Source of the DNA: Apostichopus parvimensis
Taxonomy: Eukaryota; Echinodermata; Holothuroidea; Aspidochirotida; Stichopodidae
Length of the DNA: 21,958 bases
Direction of reading: 5' to 3'
NCBI GenBank assembly: GCA_000934455.1
Contig: KN889537.1
Location: 3,617 to 25,574 of the forward strand
Below, in pieces: positions 1-9,900 of this stretch (position 1 is the first letter of the stretch; each line of letters begins with the position of its first letter). A program made the position numbers and the translations under genes. Below the pieces are notes generated by a model. It was given only the letters and a program-made list of their open reading frames with translations. It was not told the DNA's origin and ran no database searches.

Positions 1-171
1 CATTTTCACCTGGCCTTAGATGCAATTTGGTGCTCCAAATGAAATTTTTTTCTCATTTGGAAAGGAAAAAGGGGTTTTCTGACTTGCGAAGCCGGGGGGG
101 TGCGGAATGATACTTCCGCCCCCCATATTTTTCACAGGGGGGCTGGCGCTCCCCCGGTTCCTACGCCCATG
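1..171. repeat. Truncated end of a dispersed DNA transposon (hAT-like terminus)
   Basis: Read on the minus strand from position 171, the sequence begins CATGGGCGTAGGAACCGGGG and continues into alternating G-rich and C-rich tracts (at 130-155 and 96-124), then an A/T-rich part with CATTTGG/CCAAATG words. A terminus of the form CA-N-GGGCGTAGG followed by oligo-G is common at the ends of non-autonomous hAT-type elements in marine invertebrates (family knowledge). The other end lies outside the window, so neither the target duplication nor the superfamily can be confirmed. No coding sequence is seen. Confidence 0.45.
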
Positions 172-1265
172 CATCATGTTTAACAATCACTATCCTACTT
201 CATAACCACAGTCTTCCCCCATCTTTACAGCCATCGAATTACACCCCACCACACTCCCTAAGAATTTAGAATGGAAACCTGTGTACATTACATTTCGGTC
301 AATTGTTGTATGGGGGAGAGTGTATAATGTAGTCAGTGAACCATTGTGAAAATGCTACATTCTAATGGTGCTGTCCATTTTAACCCCACCCCTAGTCCGA
401 TACATTTCTAACATGTATGAAATATCTATATTATGACAAGCTGCATGCGTTGTATTTCCCGCGGACCTCACTTCTCGATGCCTTCTCGCTGTGATGTCAC
501 AGTGCTATTGACAAAGGCGTTATGTTATAACTTAACATTACAAATTTCCAGGCTTGTTACGAAATCTACCGAGTGTACTCCAGGGAACATTGCAAGTGAT
601 CAAACCGACACACCCTAGGGGCAATGTTCACCCATATGAATGTAAATAATCATGTGCGTATTTTACACACTTTTCCAACCAGTGATCAAGTCTAAGGCGT
701 CGCGAGATCATTCAACTGGATCTTTCTTAGTTTCATGTGCCGCATAATCCTTCAACACAAAAACAATTTGATAATACATGTGAAATAGCCCTACAAGGCT
801 GCTACAGTTGTAAGTAGCCTGTTAGATATAGGCCTACATCAAAATAAAACTCTTCTTGGAATGGTTCCTAAATCACGCCCACATCTGGCCTCCCAAGCTC
901 CCCCGTCCGTTTCCAAACGATACTGCTGCACTGCAGTGATTGAACGGGATTTGATTAACTATTGCCGAGACAGAACTTTAGGTGGTTCGCTCTTTTCATA
1001 TCTATTTTCCAAACGAATGGTATCACATTAGTTATACAGATTTGTTCTTTCCTTGGAATTTGTTCTGATCAATTCTCGAAGAGACTATGTCGCAAATACA
1101 TTTCTCAAAATGACATTGCAAAACTTGAAGATAAGACTAAGAAACTCTACTACATGATTTTATAACTGATTAGTAATAATCAATCATTTTTTCGTCGCAT
1201 ACAATGTTTTGAAATCATGTTATACATAATCATATGCAAAAAAAAAACCGAAAAATGTTCGACCT
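172..1265. other. Non-coding spacer, no gene recognised
   Basis: The frames are short and their translations have no recognisable domain. Minor structure only: a 14-bp inverted repeat CTGTGA-TG-TCACAG at 489-502 and one AGGCCTA word near 826. I see no exon with convincing splice sites. Confidence 0.6.
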
Positions 1266-1270
1266 GATCT
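1266..1270. repeat. Left target-site duplication GATCT
   Basis: GATCT immediately precedes the left terminus at 1271 and is repeated exactly at 2601-2605 directly after the right terminus. Most hAT elements make 8-bp duplications, but some lineages make 5-bp ones. The match is exact for 5 bp and fails beyond that. Confidence 0.65.
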
Positions 1271-1297
1271 CAGGGGCGGATACAGGGGGGGTGACTT

Positions 1298-1313
1298 GGG
1301 TGACTAGTCACCC
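1298..1313. repeat. 16-bp perfect palindrome near the left end of the hAT-like element
   Basis: GGGTGACTAGTCACCC is self-complementary. The same GTCACCCCCC word recurs at the right end (2565-2576) as part of the inner inverted repeat, so the left end looks like a folded or partly duplicated version of the right end. Confidence 0.7.
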
Positions 1314-1517
1314 CCCCCAACTTGTGGCACCTTTTTTTTTGAAGGAAATTACAATTTGTTATAATTATTTTAAGAAAGAAAGGAGAAAAGGAAATGAGAG
1401 CAAAACAAAGCAGACTTTACACTACTGCTCATATTGTTTCTGGATGTTTCGATCGAGCCATAGGCTATACGGGCCTAGTTTATGGTTGGCCGTGTGGGTC
1501 ATAACGTGTTGGAGGCA

Positions 1518-1926
1518 ACGCGTTTGACTTTTCTCGACGCGTAGAGGAATGAACCAATCAGAATCGCCCTCTGGAGAAGCTATGCGTTGAACTGACTCCC
1601 GACGCGTTGGAGATTTCTCAACGCATAGCAAAATGAACCAATCGATTTCGTTTTTCACTTCTCAGGCTCAGCTATGCGCTGAAGAAATTCGCAACGCGTT
1701 GAGAATGTTCCAACGCGTAGAGACATTAACCGATCACAATCGTGCCAACATTATTTCCAACGCGTAGGATCCTTTCCCAACGCGTAGTGAATTCAACCAA
1801 TCAGAATCCCTAGGAGTTACAGGTTGGACGCGTCAAAAAACACCATCCGACGCGTCAGAAATGGATTCTCGACGCGTCAGAGTCAGAAATGAACTCTCGA
1901 CGCGTCGGGAATGATCTTTGACGCGT
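1518..1926. repeat. Left ACGCGT cluster (12 exact copies, 19-28 bp steps within groups)
   Basis: Exact ACGCGT occurs at 1518, 1537, 1602, 1694, 1713, 1760, 1780, 1828, 1850, 1872, 1900 and 1921. Near-matches (ATGCGT, ACGCAT, ATGCGC) occur at 1582, 1621 and 1674. Neighbouring copies are mostly 19-22 bp apart, about two helical turns, in groups separated by 45-53 bp. A second word, AACCAATCAGAATC or close variants, starts at 1552, 1636, 1728 and 1795, each about 10 bp after a group, which gives a diverged composite unit of roughly 70-90 bp. Before the motif stands G or C with A; after it comes AG, TG or CAG. Clustered short motifs inside the ends of hAT elements are known transposase-binding sites in plant Ac (AAACGG). 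That role here is inference. Confidence 0.85.
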
Positions 1927-2298
1927 CGAGAATCGAGCCGGGACTATATTCGAAACGAATATTATTCGGCTTACATGAGCGATCTTTCGATCCACAGTAT
2001 AGATATAGTACGCTGTACAGCTGAGCTAGCTCCAAATATAATGCCAATATCGATTCTCATCTAATTTAAAGTGGGTGAATGTGAACTCAACTTTGTCAAC
2101 GCTCATTCTAAGCGATTCATCGGCGGAAATTTTACCGCATTGTTCCGAAAAGAGCGATTTAAAGTGATTAGCCTAGCCTATTTCAGGCGAGCAGACTGGT
2201 TTTGTGTATATTGTGTATACAGGTATACCTAACGTTACGAGCGCCTGTGAATCAATCTCCGTCATTCGCAGGGCCTTTTCTGATTGGCTGATTAACTT

Positions 2299-2388
2299 AC
2301 GCGTAGAGAAGTAGCCTTTTGACGCGTAGGAAAAAGTTTGACGCGTAAGAAACACGGTTCGACGCGTTGAAGACATGATTCGACGCGT
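2299..2388. repeat. Right ACGCGT cluster (5 exact copies at 19-23 bp steps)
   Basis: Exact ACGCGT at 2299, 2322, 2341, 2362 and 2383, with steps of 23, 19, 21 and 21 bp. A CCAAT-type word in inverted orientation (TGATTGGCTGATT, from 2281) lies just to its left, mirroring the AACCAATCAG words of the left cluster. The cluster ends 212 bp from the right terminus; the left one begins 247 bp from the left terminus. Confidence 0.85.
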
Positions 2389-2600
2389 TTGATAATTAGT
2401 CAATTCTCAAACTACGAGGCTTCGAAATATCCCATGCATACATACACTATCAGGGGATGAAAGAGGCCATTTCCTGCGATCTGAGGGGATTATTCTACCA
2501 AAAATTTTCTTGTACGCTCCGCGCCAACCGATGGTGGCGCTCCGCTTAGATTGTACCTCAAATAGTCACCCCCCTCCACAAATTCCTGGATCCGCCACTG

Positions 2601-2605
2601 GATCT
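2601..2605. repeat. Right target-site duplication GATCT
   Basis: Exact copy of 1266-1270, directly abutting the right terminus ...CCGCCACTG. Confidence 0.65.
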
Positions 2606-3096
2606 TCCTTATGACAAATAAACCTTGACTATATCCAAGCTATAGGATGCGATCTCATGGTATCATGAAACGTTTAGTCCAATAGTCAACGCTCCTACCC
2701 CCACCCTCACTATTTCCCCTTCCTACTCCCAATTTAAAGAAAAAATGAGATGTAGTGTAGGGCGTCATTAGGTATCGAAAGGGGCGTGCCTATAAAGTTT
2801 TCGTATACGGTAGCTGATACCAGCCATGCTTCGTTTGGCCTCACCTATAATAGCTGATGTTTGGATTTTCATTAGTGGTAATTTTGAGAATGCGCATTGA
2901 CGTTATAGTGTTGAACAGCAAACATCCTAATAAACAGTTATTGGCTTCGCGTAGTGAAATTAACTAGCAAAATGTTGCACAATGCGTGTATATATTTGGG
3001 TAATACGTGTATACGCATTCATGGAAATGCTTCGAAAATGCAGTACGTATACTTCTAAGTAGGCCTATACGTATTATATTATGCGCATTAGGACCC

Positions 3097-3116
3097 AGAG
3101 CCGTATATACGGCTCT
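3097..3116. repeat. 20-bp perfect palindrome
   Basis: AGAGCCGTAT followed by its exact reverse complement, with no spacer. It lies in the TATACG-rich stretch. No function can be assigned. Confidence 0.8.
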
Positions 3117-4024
3117 AGCTGGTAGGACCTATAGGTTCCTTCGGAGTTCCTTTATATGACAGAGCCCAATTTTGGGCAAATATTACATTTTTTTCCAGCA
3201 AAGTGCAACTTTTTACAAACCACCTAAATTGAAGCTTTCAGGACGTTTTGATATCCTTAAAAACACCATGTAATACAAATCAACACCAAAATAATAAAAC
3301 ACACACAACAAACGAATGTAACCAATGCGCTGCACATGGTAATCTGCTTGTCAACCTCGGTCGCGTTTAGCCTGACCCAATAAAACTCTGTCTCAAACTA
3401 TTAAAACGTAATTATAACTACCCGAAATCCAGAGAAACTTATATAAGCAGGACAAACTCAAGCGACGGTTAAATATACTATGGGCATGTTACACGTAGCA
3501 ATTGACATGAAACGGCCTCCGATATCTTTTTAAAAATTGTAAAACTGTTTTTACTTTTTGCAAAGAATCAAAAGAACAATTGTTGCTTGGTTACAGATAA
3601 GCTATTTTCCCATTCCCTTTCTTCTGTTCTTTTGGTTTTCTCTTGTTTGTATCTTTTGCTCCTAATTCTGTAAACGCATCGAGCTTCTGTAGTTCTCCTC
3701 CACTGTTTATATGATACTTGTTCCATTTTTATCGTTTACATAAGTGCATATAAACTGAATTGAACACTTGTGCCCTTTGGATGGATTCGAAGTGTATGCC
3801 TTATCAAATATAAAATGTCTTCGCCAGTACATACAATAATTGCCAATACCTTCCATGTAGCATAGCCTTAGCAACAAATAGAACACAGCCAAACGGCCCT
3901 TTTGTTGTTTGTGGGCACACCTAGCCTTTAACCTAGAACAAGGCTTGTACTTGCGGGTAGCCGCAGCTCACACAGTGAAGGAAAGTTTTAGAATGTCCAT
4001 ACGCGTGCGCATAACCGACCAACC

Positions 4025-4045
4025 ATGGCTTGGAGTACATCAACA
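4025..4045 (+). other. Possible very short first coding exon (speculative)
   Basis: CCAACC-ATG-G is a strong eukaryotic start context. The frame reads MAWSTST and runs in phase 0 directly into GTAAGC, an acceptable splice donor at 4046. The preceding bases contain ACGCGTGCGCA, a CpG-rich word unusual for this AT-rich region. There is no homology to support it, and start-plus-donor combinations of this quality arise by chance. Confidence 0.15.
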
Positions 4046-4326
4046 GTAAGCTACAGACGTAAACAGAACATATCTTATCGGGCATATGTTTGCTATCTTT
4101 GTTTTGGTAAAGTTAGCTAGCCTAACGTGATACTCAAACACTTACTATAAATATCAGCTGATTAGCCACGGATTCCTTGTTGACAAAATATAACTACTGA
4201 TAAAACTGATAAAAATGATGGTATAGGCTGGATACGACTTGATAGAAGAGTTAAGTGTGGTTATGCTATTCAAAGAATAAACACATTTAGCGCAATCGAC
4301 GACCGAGGTACACACCTGTGCTTGAT

Positions 4327-4361
4327 TAATATTAGCTAGGAACAGACTAATATTAGCTAGG
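4327..4361. repeat. Short direct repeat, 14 bp twice, period 21
   Basis: TAATATTAGCTAGG at 4327-4340 and again at 4348-4361, separated by AACAGAC. No function is apparent. Confidence 0.75.
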
Positions 4362-4685
4362 GTGACTTAATTTTGTAGAGTCCAATTCATAAGTTAGGTT
4401 TGTAATGATGTTTACATGCCATTACCTACAGTAAGGCATAGTCACAGTAGGTTGCATTCGTCCGTCGAGTAATACAGATTCAGCAGAATTTGATCAACTG
4501 GCTGCTACATTTATAGTCAAATAGAAAAATTTGAACGTAAGTATAAACTCATTTCTTTCCTAGGCTATATCAAGCTAGGTTTGCATATGGTGTAACTTTC
4601 GGTGTAGCCTAATCACATGTCCCCTGTAGGCTGTGGCCCTAACGTTAGGCCTACTTTAGTCTAGGTAGACCCAACTTTGCCCTTA

Positions 4686-4719
4686 TTGTCGTTCAGGCGC
4701 CATGGCGCCTGAACGACAA
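4686..4719. repeat. 34-bp perfect palindrome without spacer
   Basis: The left arm TTGTCGTTCAGGCGCCA is followed at once by its exact reverse complement (centre between 4702 and 4703). The middle 16 bases are GC-rich in an AT-rich setting. A perfect, spacer-less palindrome this long is not expected by chance. It may be two transposon ends joined head to head, or a fold-back remnant. No flanking target duplication is evident. Confidence 0.9.
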
Positions 4720-6882
4720 ACTGAGAGAAGTGGTGGACCTAACGTACCAAGACAAAACCAAAGCAGGGTCATCACTCAATTGAGTTCATCGAAAGCCTTG
4801 ACCTAATCACAAATGAAATCCATTAAAACTAGCAATTGAATTGAGCTTGAATTATGGTTTCTGGTTATCAGTATTTCACCTTATCAATACTATAGTATAG
4901 GCCTAAGGGATGCCTTTAAAACACATGAGTAAAGCAGCAGAAGATAGGCTCAAACCCCACCCAATACAGAAATATTTCTGAATGGGTATGGCAAGTTATT
5001 GTCTGTGTGCATTTTTGATTGGAGAATTTTGTTTGGGTGTAGTGTAGCCTATGCCTAAATTAAAGTTAGTTTAGTTTTGTTTAGAGACCAAAGGACCAGG
5101 AAGCCTTACAGTAGCTTATTTGAGACCTTATCCGTGTTAGATAGTTAACAACAACTATCAAAATTTTGACAAAGTGGTTCATTGTGCATGGTTCACACAT
5201 ATCTAATGCTTTAGGAATTAATTAACTAGCCAATAAGCAGCCTAATTTAAGCATACAATTTAATGTTGCTACTCAGGAACAGATTAAGCCTGTTATACAA
5301 AGACCAAGCTACCATCAACCTCCTGATAAAACTAACCTATCAAGTAACATAACATGCTGAAATTTTTATTTAAGTCTGCAGTACAGTATGAAAATATTGG
5401 TTCAAACTTTCAAAAAAGAAAAAAAAGGGCAGGGGGGGGGGGAGACTTTAGGCCCAAACCTTTAAAGTAAGATCAAAATAAGCAATTAACCATTTTCCAA
5501 ACCAAAAACAAAGCTCTTCAGTACATATTGAGATACTGTAACGAAAAGAAGGGTATTTCTATATCATTTAAAGAAAATTTAATGTTCTTCCTCAAAATCG
5601 TATCATTTACAAGAAAATCTTGAACATACTTACAATTAATACCATGTGCAGCTTTGAAAATATAAATTGCTTCCCAGTGTTTTTTTGCAAGTAGGATGAA
5701 TTGACCTTAAAGTATTTCAATTCTGTGTAAGCTAGCACCAAAAAATTGTAAAATGTATATCATTTTTGTTTTGGCTACAAGATAAATTTCCAAGTTGACT
5801 CATATTTATATAGTTTGTGATATTAATACTGCACTTTGACAATATAGTAATTTTCTGCTTCTCATACAGTAAAGTACTGTTACAATTTGCTACATACTAT
5901 ATCTTGTAGCTAACATTTTCATTGTGTGTATGCTAAGTGTAGTTGCCTTCTTGCATGTATGTATTTTTCTTTCCTGTTCATATTGACCAAATTATTGAAA
6001 TTAAGCTTACTATTCAGAGCTGACATTGTTCCCACAATTGAAATTGGACAAATTGTTTTCAAAGCATTTATCACATTGTTAACATATTTTTAAGGTTACC
6101 AATATCTCTACTGCTTTTCATGTTAGTTAGCCTGAGAGTTGGAAACAAGCTGGCTTTAAGCACTGTAAAAATGCTTCTCGACTCCCTCCCCACCCCCACC
6201 CCCATTTTATGCTCTTTTATTTGATGCAACATATAGGGCCACAAATGATCAATTTTGATCTCCCAAATACAGTTTGAAATATAGAGTTTATGGTTAGCGT
6301 TGATAATTCGATAATAGAATTTAGAGGACTTAAGAGAAATGTTCACCCGTGAATAACTTTCTCTGAGCTAATTGCACAGTTATCACCTCCTCTTTGTGTT
6401 CATAGTAGTACATGATGCTACACTCTTTTATTATATATATCCTCCATTCACCTCCCTCTCCACTCATCTCTCTCCCTACATGACTGCAAGAAACAAATTT
6501 GTTTGACTTTATCAATTTATAAAATGCAGTTTCTCATAGATAGAGGGGATTTGTTTTCCTCGTCAGATGGTATCAGATGAATGAATGAAAGTCAATCAAA
6601 CACAGCAAAGGAGAAGGTATAAAACTGATGTTTGAAAGTTACTGATGTCTCCGCAAATCAGGAGCATGTTGATTAGCAGGAGAACTTGAGTTCAGAGAAT
6701 AATCTAGTGTGTTAAAAAAACTGCTATGTATCATCTTTGCACTTGTATAGCAATTTGACTATTTGGGCATAGCATTTTGCCATTAGATACTGGATAAATG
6801 CTTCCTTTGTGATAACTTAATAGTTTCTATTCTGTGATCAAAGTTGGTTTCCCCTTAACCAGCTTTAATATTATGGTAGAAG
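4720..6882. other. Non-coding stretch, no gene recognised
   Basis: AT-rich sequence with an 11-base G run at 5432-5442, a C-rich patch at 6186-6203 and a pyrimidine-rich patch at 6440-6477. The minus-strand frames at 6071-6515 have no recognisable domain. Confidence 0.6.
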
Positions 6883-6950
6883 AATATTATTTACATAGAA
6901 CTCAACAGACACTTTGAATATTATTGACATAGAACTCAACAGACACTTTG
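6883..6950. repeat. 34-bp tandem duplication
   Basis: Two adjacent 34-bp copies (6883-6916 and 6917-6950) differ at a single base, T versus G after AATATTATT. The near-identity suggests a recent local duplication. Confidence 0.92.
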
Positions 6951-7771
6951 ATTTCTGTGAGGATTTTACTAATTTGCCTAAGGTGCAGAAATGTTTAATC
7001 TGAGGCATGCAAAATTGAGTCAGTATCTAATTCACCAAAACAAATGTTTCCACATTTTCTATATATCCAAGAATTCAATGAAAGGACAAAATTAGTCAGT
7101 TGCATTATATATACCCAGGTCACTCAATGCATTGAATGAGAACGTTATCTACTGTCTTTTTAAGTTTTATTTTCTTATTTAGTTGCACCAAACTGTTGTG
7201 CAATATTTTACATTGTGTACATTTGTGATCTTTATGGCCAGTCATTAAGATTACCATCTCAACTTATATAACTAGTACTATTGTTGTTGGATACTTTGAC
7301 ATGACTCTCTCGACCCAGTACAACGTAAATTGGTAATATAAACCTATATAAAACAAATGTGTAAAACAGTTTGATTGTGTTATCATTTTCCTGAGTGACT
7401 GACCTTTGATAATCCTATGCAAAGCATTGGTCATTAACATCACCCGGGTTGGATTTGTTTACATCAAAAACAAAATAAGACCATAATTAACCATGGTGCA
7501 TGTACTTGACTTAGACTATTGTAGAAAGTTAATGACTACCCATTTTTTTTTTATAAGTTTACAACTTTATAAATTTCTACCATGAACTTAGAGATCTGTA
7601 CACTGATAGATTCTGTTGAAATTAAATGAGGAATCCATCTGCTTTTATTAACATTTTTACAATAAAGTTCAGCATTATTGCTGTTAGTAACTGTTAGAGT
7701 AATACCATGCAGGCCTAGGGTTGACCCAAATTAAGAAATTGTTCCTAGCTTAATATGGGACTTCCTCTCAG
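6951..7771. other. Non-coding stretch
   Basis: AT-rich with no recognisable coding signal. It ends at a pyrimidine tract plus AG (CTTCCTCTCAG, ending 7771) that could act as a splice acceptor for the candidate exon that follows. Confidence 0.5.
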
Positions 7772-7962
7772 GTTTTTGTGAATAGCAAAGTCACGTTGAG
7801 TGTCCCAACAAGATTTTATGACGGTACGACTGTAAAGTACAGTGTGATTCAGGATCAGAAGCCACGCCTGGTGCTCAGCATGAAATTGGTTATGAACACC
7901 AGCTCGTTGATACATTAGCCGCTGGGCTCAGTATCAGAACATGCGCTCGGGATCACTAAAGA
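7772..7962 (+). other. Candidate spliced exon of unknown gene (191 bp)
   Basis: The segment is bounded by a good acceptor (CTTCCTCTCAG) and a good donor (AAAGA-GTAAGT at 7963) and is richer in GC than its surroundings. In phase 0 it is open for 48 codons, beginning VFVNSKVTLSVPTRFYDGTT, then meets TAG at 7916-7918. The stop lies only 44 bases before the donor. I recognise no domain. It could be a terminal coding exon, an exon of a non-coding transcript, or chance. Its entry phase matches the exit phase of the candidate at 4025-4045, which is weak support at best. Confidence 0.2.
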
Positions 7963-8086
7963 GTAAGTTCAGGTTTCTCTGCTAGAAAACCAGAAGCTGC
8001 TACTGATGTCTACTACTGTTGTGTCAAATTACGCATGCAACGAAAAACAGTGGAACAAGCTTTACAAATTTATCACTTTATTAGGA

Positions 8087-8114
8087 TTGAAGGTAGGTCT
8101 GATCCTACCTTCAA
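8087..8114. repeat. Hairpin, 11-bp perfect stem, 6-base loop
   Basis: TTGAAGGTAGG, loop TCTGAT, then the exact complement. It is too short and isolated to call a microRNA precursor. Confidence 0.7.
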
Positions 8115-9610
8115 CTCTAGTCTATCGCGGGATCAATAGCAGAGTCTGATCCGAGGTTACAGTACAAGTTTAACACCGAGCCAGAGGTTCATCACCATGC
8201 TTGTGGTCTAATGTTAACAGGGCCTCAGTGGCATTACTGTCTCTCAGATATCCTCAAAGCCATTTAGATCTAGGTCATTGAACAAAAGAAAACCTTTAGT
8301 ACTTTCAGACTATTTATAACCCTTTATACCAGTTTTGGCCCTATAGAAGTTTGTTAACAGCGTGGACCAATACTGTGATGACGTTAAGAATTGAATGTTT
8401 ACGTAGAAAGCTCAGCCAGTTGCGCCGTTTCATTCCTAATGTTTTTTCCCAATTTATAACTGCCACAAGAAATATCCTTGCACGCTTGCTACGTATTTGA
8501 AAGTTGAAAAAAAAAAGAGGAAAAGAAAATACACACATTGAAAAAATGTTGAAGCAGTGTATATTAAAATGACAACCCTTTTGGCAGCCTGCAGCCTCTG
8601 CAGTGACGTTGCCATGACGTTAATCATTTGACTGTTACTTACTGTCACAAGTGTTATACAGAGTGACACTTAACCTTTGACTTACAAACACAGTGAGTGT
8701 TAAGTAATCATTTTCAGACACGCTGCTGTGGCGTAGGAAATCAAGTTATTCAATTTAGTGTTGAAATAATTAATCACCTGTGCAATTTTGATATCGTGGT
8801 AAATGCAGTACTAGCAAATCATTTTGTATTGTTATGTCGTTATTCTCATATAAATTAAATTTAAGTTTGATATTCATGACAATTAGACAACTTGAAAGTT
8901 TTACGATCAACTTAATTATGACTAATATTTGTTTAAAGCAAACGTCAGTCAGTATTCTTTGAAAACATGGAAAGATCAGCTATCAATCTGTTTGTTTGAA
9001 AGATAATAACAATTAAATACTTTCCATGATTTTTTTTTTTTTTAAAGTTAAGATTTCTTAGTAATTAAATGTCATCATACTACAGTCCAATTTAAGAGGA
9101 TCACCGTTCAAGTTTACATACTCGACAATCTGATTGTGTTGGCCATGTTGCTGCAGCCTCCCCCCCCCCCACCCTCCCCAGTATCTCATTCATGCATAAA
9201 CATGAGCAAATGATTAGTTATAACCATTGAAAATTGAACATATTATATATCCTTACTACAGTGTATGTAAACTTTAGAATTTTTTTGTGACAATCATTGC
9301 CTTTCTGCAGTTTTATATATTTAAAATATCTCTATATTATATCTATATATTTGCATGTCGTTCATTTGGAATGAGTCTAATTTGGGGTCACATAAATTGT
9401 TTTATTATGATGCTGATTGAGCAATTGGTGCAGTCTTAAATTTTGATATAACAAAAGAGTTGCTTCTTTTTTTGCTGAATAATATACAGTTCGTTTAACA
9501 GATACCTGATATACTGTAACTGTATATTGGTAAAATTGCACAAATTTTTAGTTCAGAAGAAACTGTACTACGGCAGAAAAGAGATGAATGTGAAAGGTTA
9601 TGCAATTAAA
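8115..9610. other. Non-coding stretch, no gene recognised
   Basis: Overlapping minus-strand frames at 8341-8669 show no domain; their hydrophobic runs come from an A-rich tract near 8507. An 11-base C run lies at 9160-9170 and TA-rich low-complexity sequence near 9310-9350. Confidence 0.55.
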
Positions 9611-9900
9611 AGCTTTCTTGCAGATTCCCCATTTAACTGAATGTACCAGCCCATTAATAGAATGTACCATCCCATTAACTGAATGAAACGGCCCATTAAC
9701 TGAATGTACCAGTCCATTAACAATGTACCATGAGTGCATGCGAATCCACTGTTGAATAAACCTTTCTTGCACATTCCCCATTAACTGAATGTACCAAGGT
9801 TGCTTTCTTGCACATTCCCCATTAACTGAATGTACCAGCCCATTAACTGAATGTACCAGCCCATTAACTGAATGTACCAGGGGTGCATGTGAACCCACAT
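9611..9900. repeat. Minisatellite, ~21-bp unit with higher-order structure, about 9 copies
   Basis: The unit CATTAACTGAATGTACCAGCC or close variants recurs near 9630, 9651, 9673, 9693, 9714, 9779, 9820, 9840 and 9861. Larger words repeat around it: CTTTCTTGCACATTCCCC (three times, the first with one change) and GTGCATGCGAATCCAC / GTGCATGTGAACCCAC (twice), so whole blocks were duplicated after the units. On the minus strand the unit length of 21 keeps one frame open and reads as heptads LVHSVNG. I take that frame as a by-product of the repeat, not a gene. Confidence 0.9.

Larger units (their letters stand above)
1271..2600. mobile_element. Non-autonomous hAT-like DNA transposon, 1330 bp, with internal ACGCGT arrays
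   Basis: The ends are inverted repeats: CAGGGGCGGATACAGG at 1271-1286 and, on the minus strand at 2600-2585, CAGTGGCGGATCCAGG (14 of 16 identical). Just inside both ends lies GGGGGGTGACT in inverted orientation. CAG-N-GGCGGATCCAG termini are typical of hAT-superfamily elements in animals (family knowledge). A perfect 5-bp duplication GATCT flanks the element. No transposase frame is seen: the frames inside are shadows of the internal repeats (repeated Thr-Arg), so it must be mobilised in trans. The interior has far more CpG than its surroundings and carries two ACGCGT clusters separated by about 370 bp of unrelated sequence. The boundaries are well supported; the superfamily call rests on the termini alone. 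Confidence 0.75.
2606..4685. other. Non-coding stretch rich in TATACG-type words
   Basis: No gene is recognised. Between about 2800 and 3120 the sequence is unusually rich in GTATAC/TATACG words. The small frame on the minus strand at 3707-3892 shows no domain. CCTAACGT words recur near 2229, 4120, 4638 and 4738; the one at 4638-4649 is a 12-bp palindrome (CCTAACGTTAGG). Confidence 0.5.

Noticed and set aside
1422-2403. Minus-strand frames rich in Thr-Arg (1422-1658 and 2173-2403)
   Set aside because: They are translations of the ACGCGT repeats (ACGCGT reads Thr-Arg), not a transposase.
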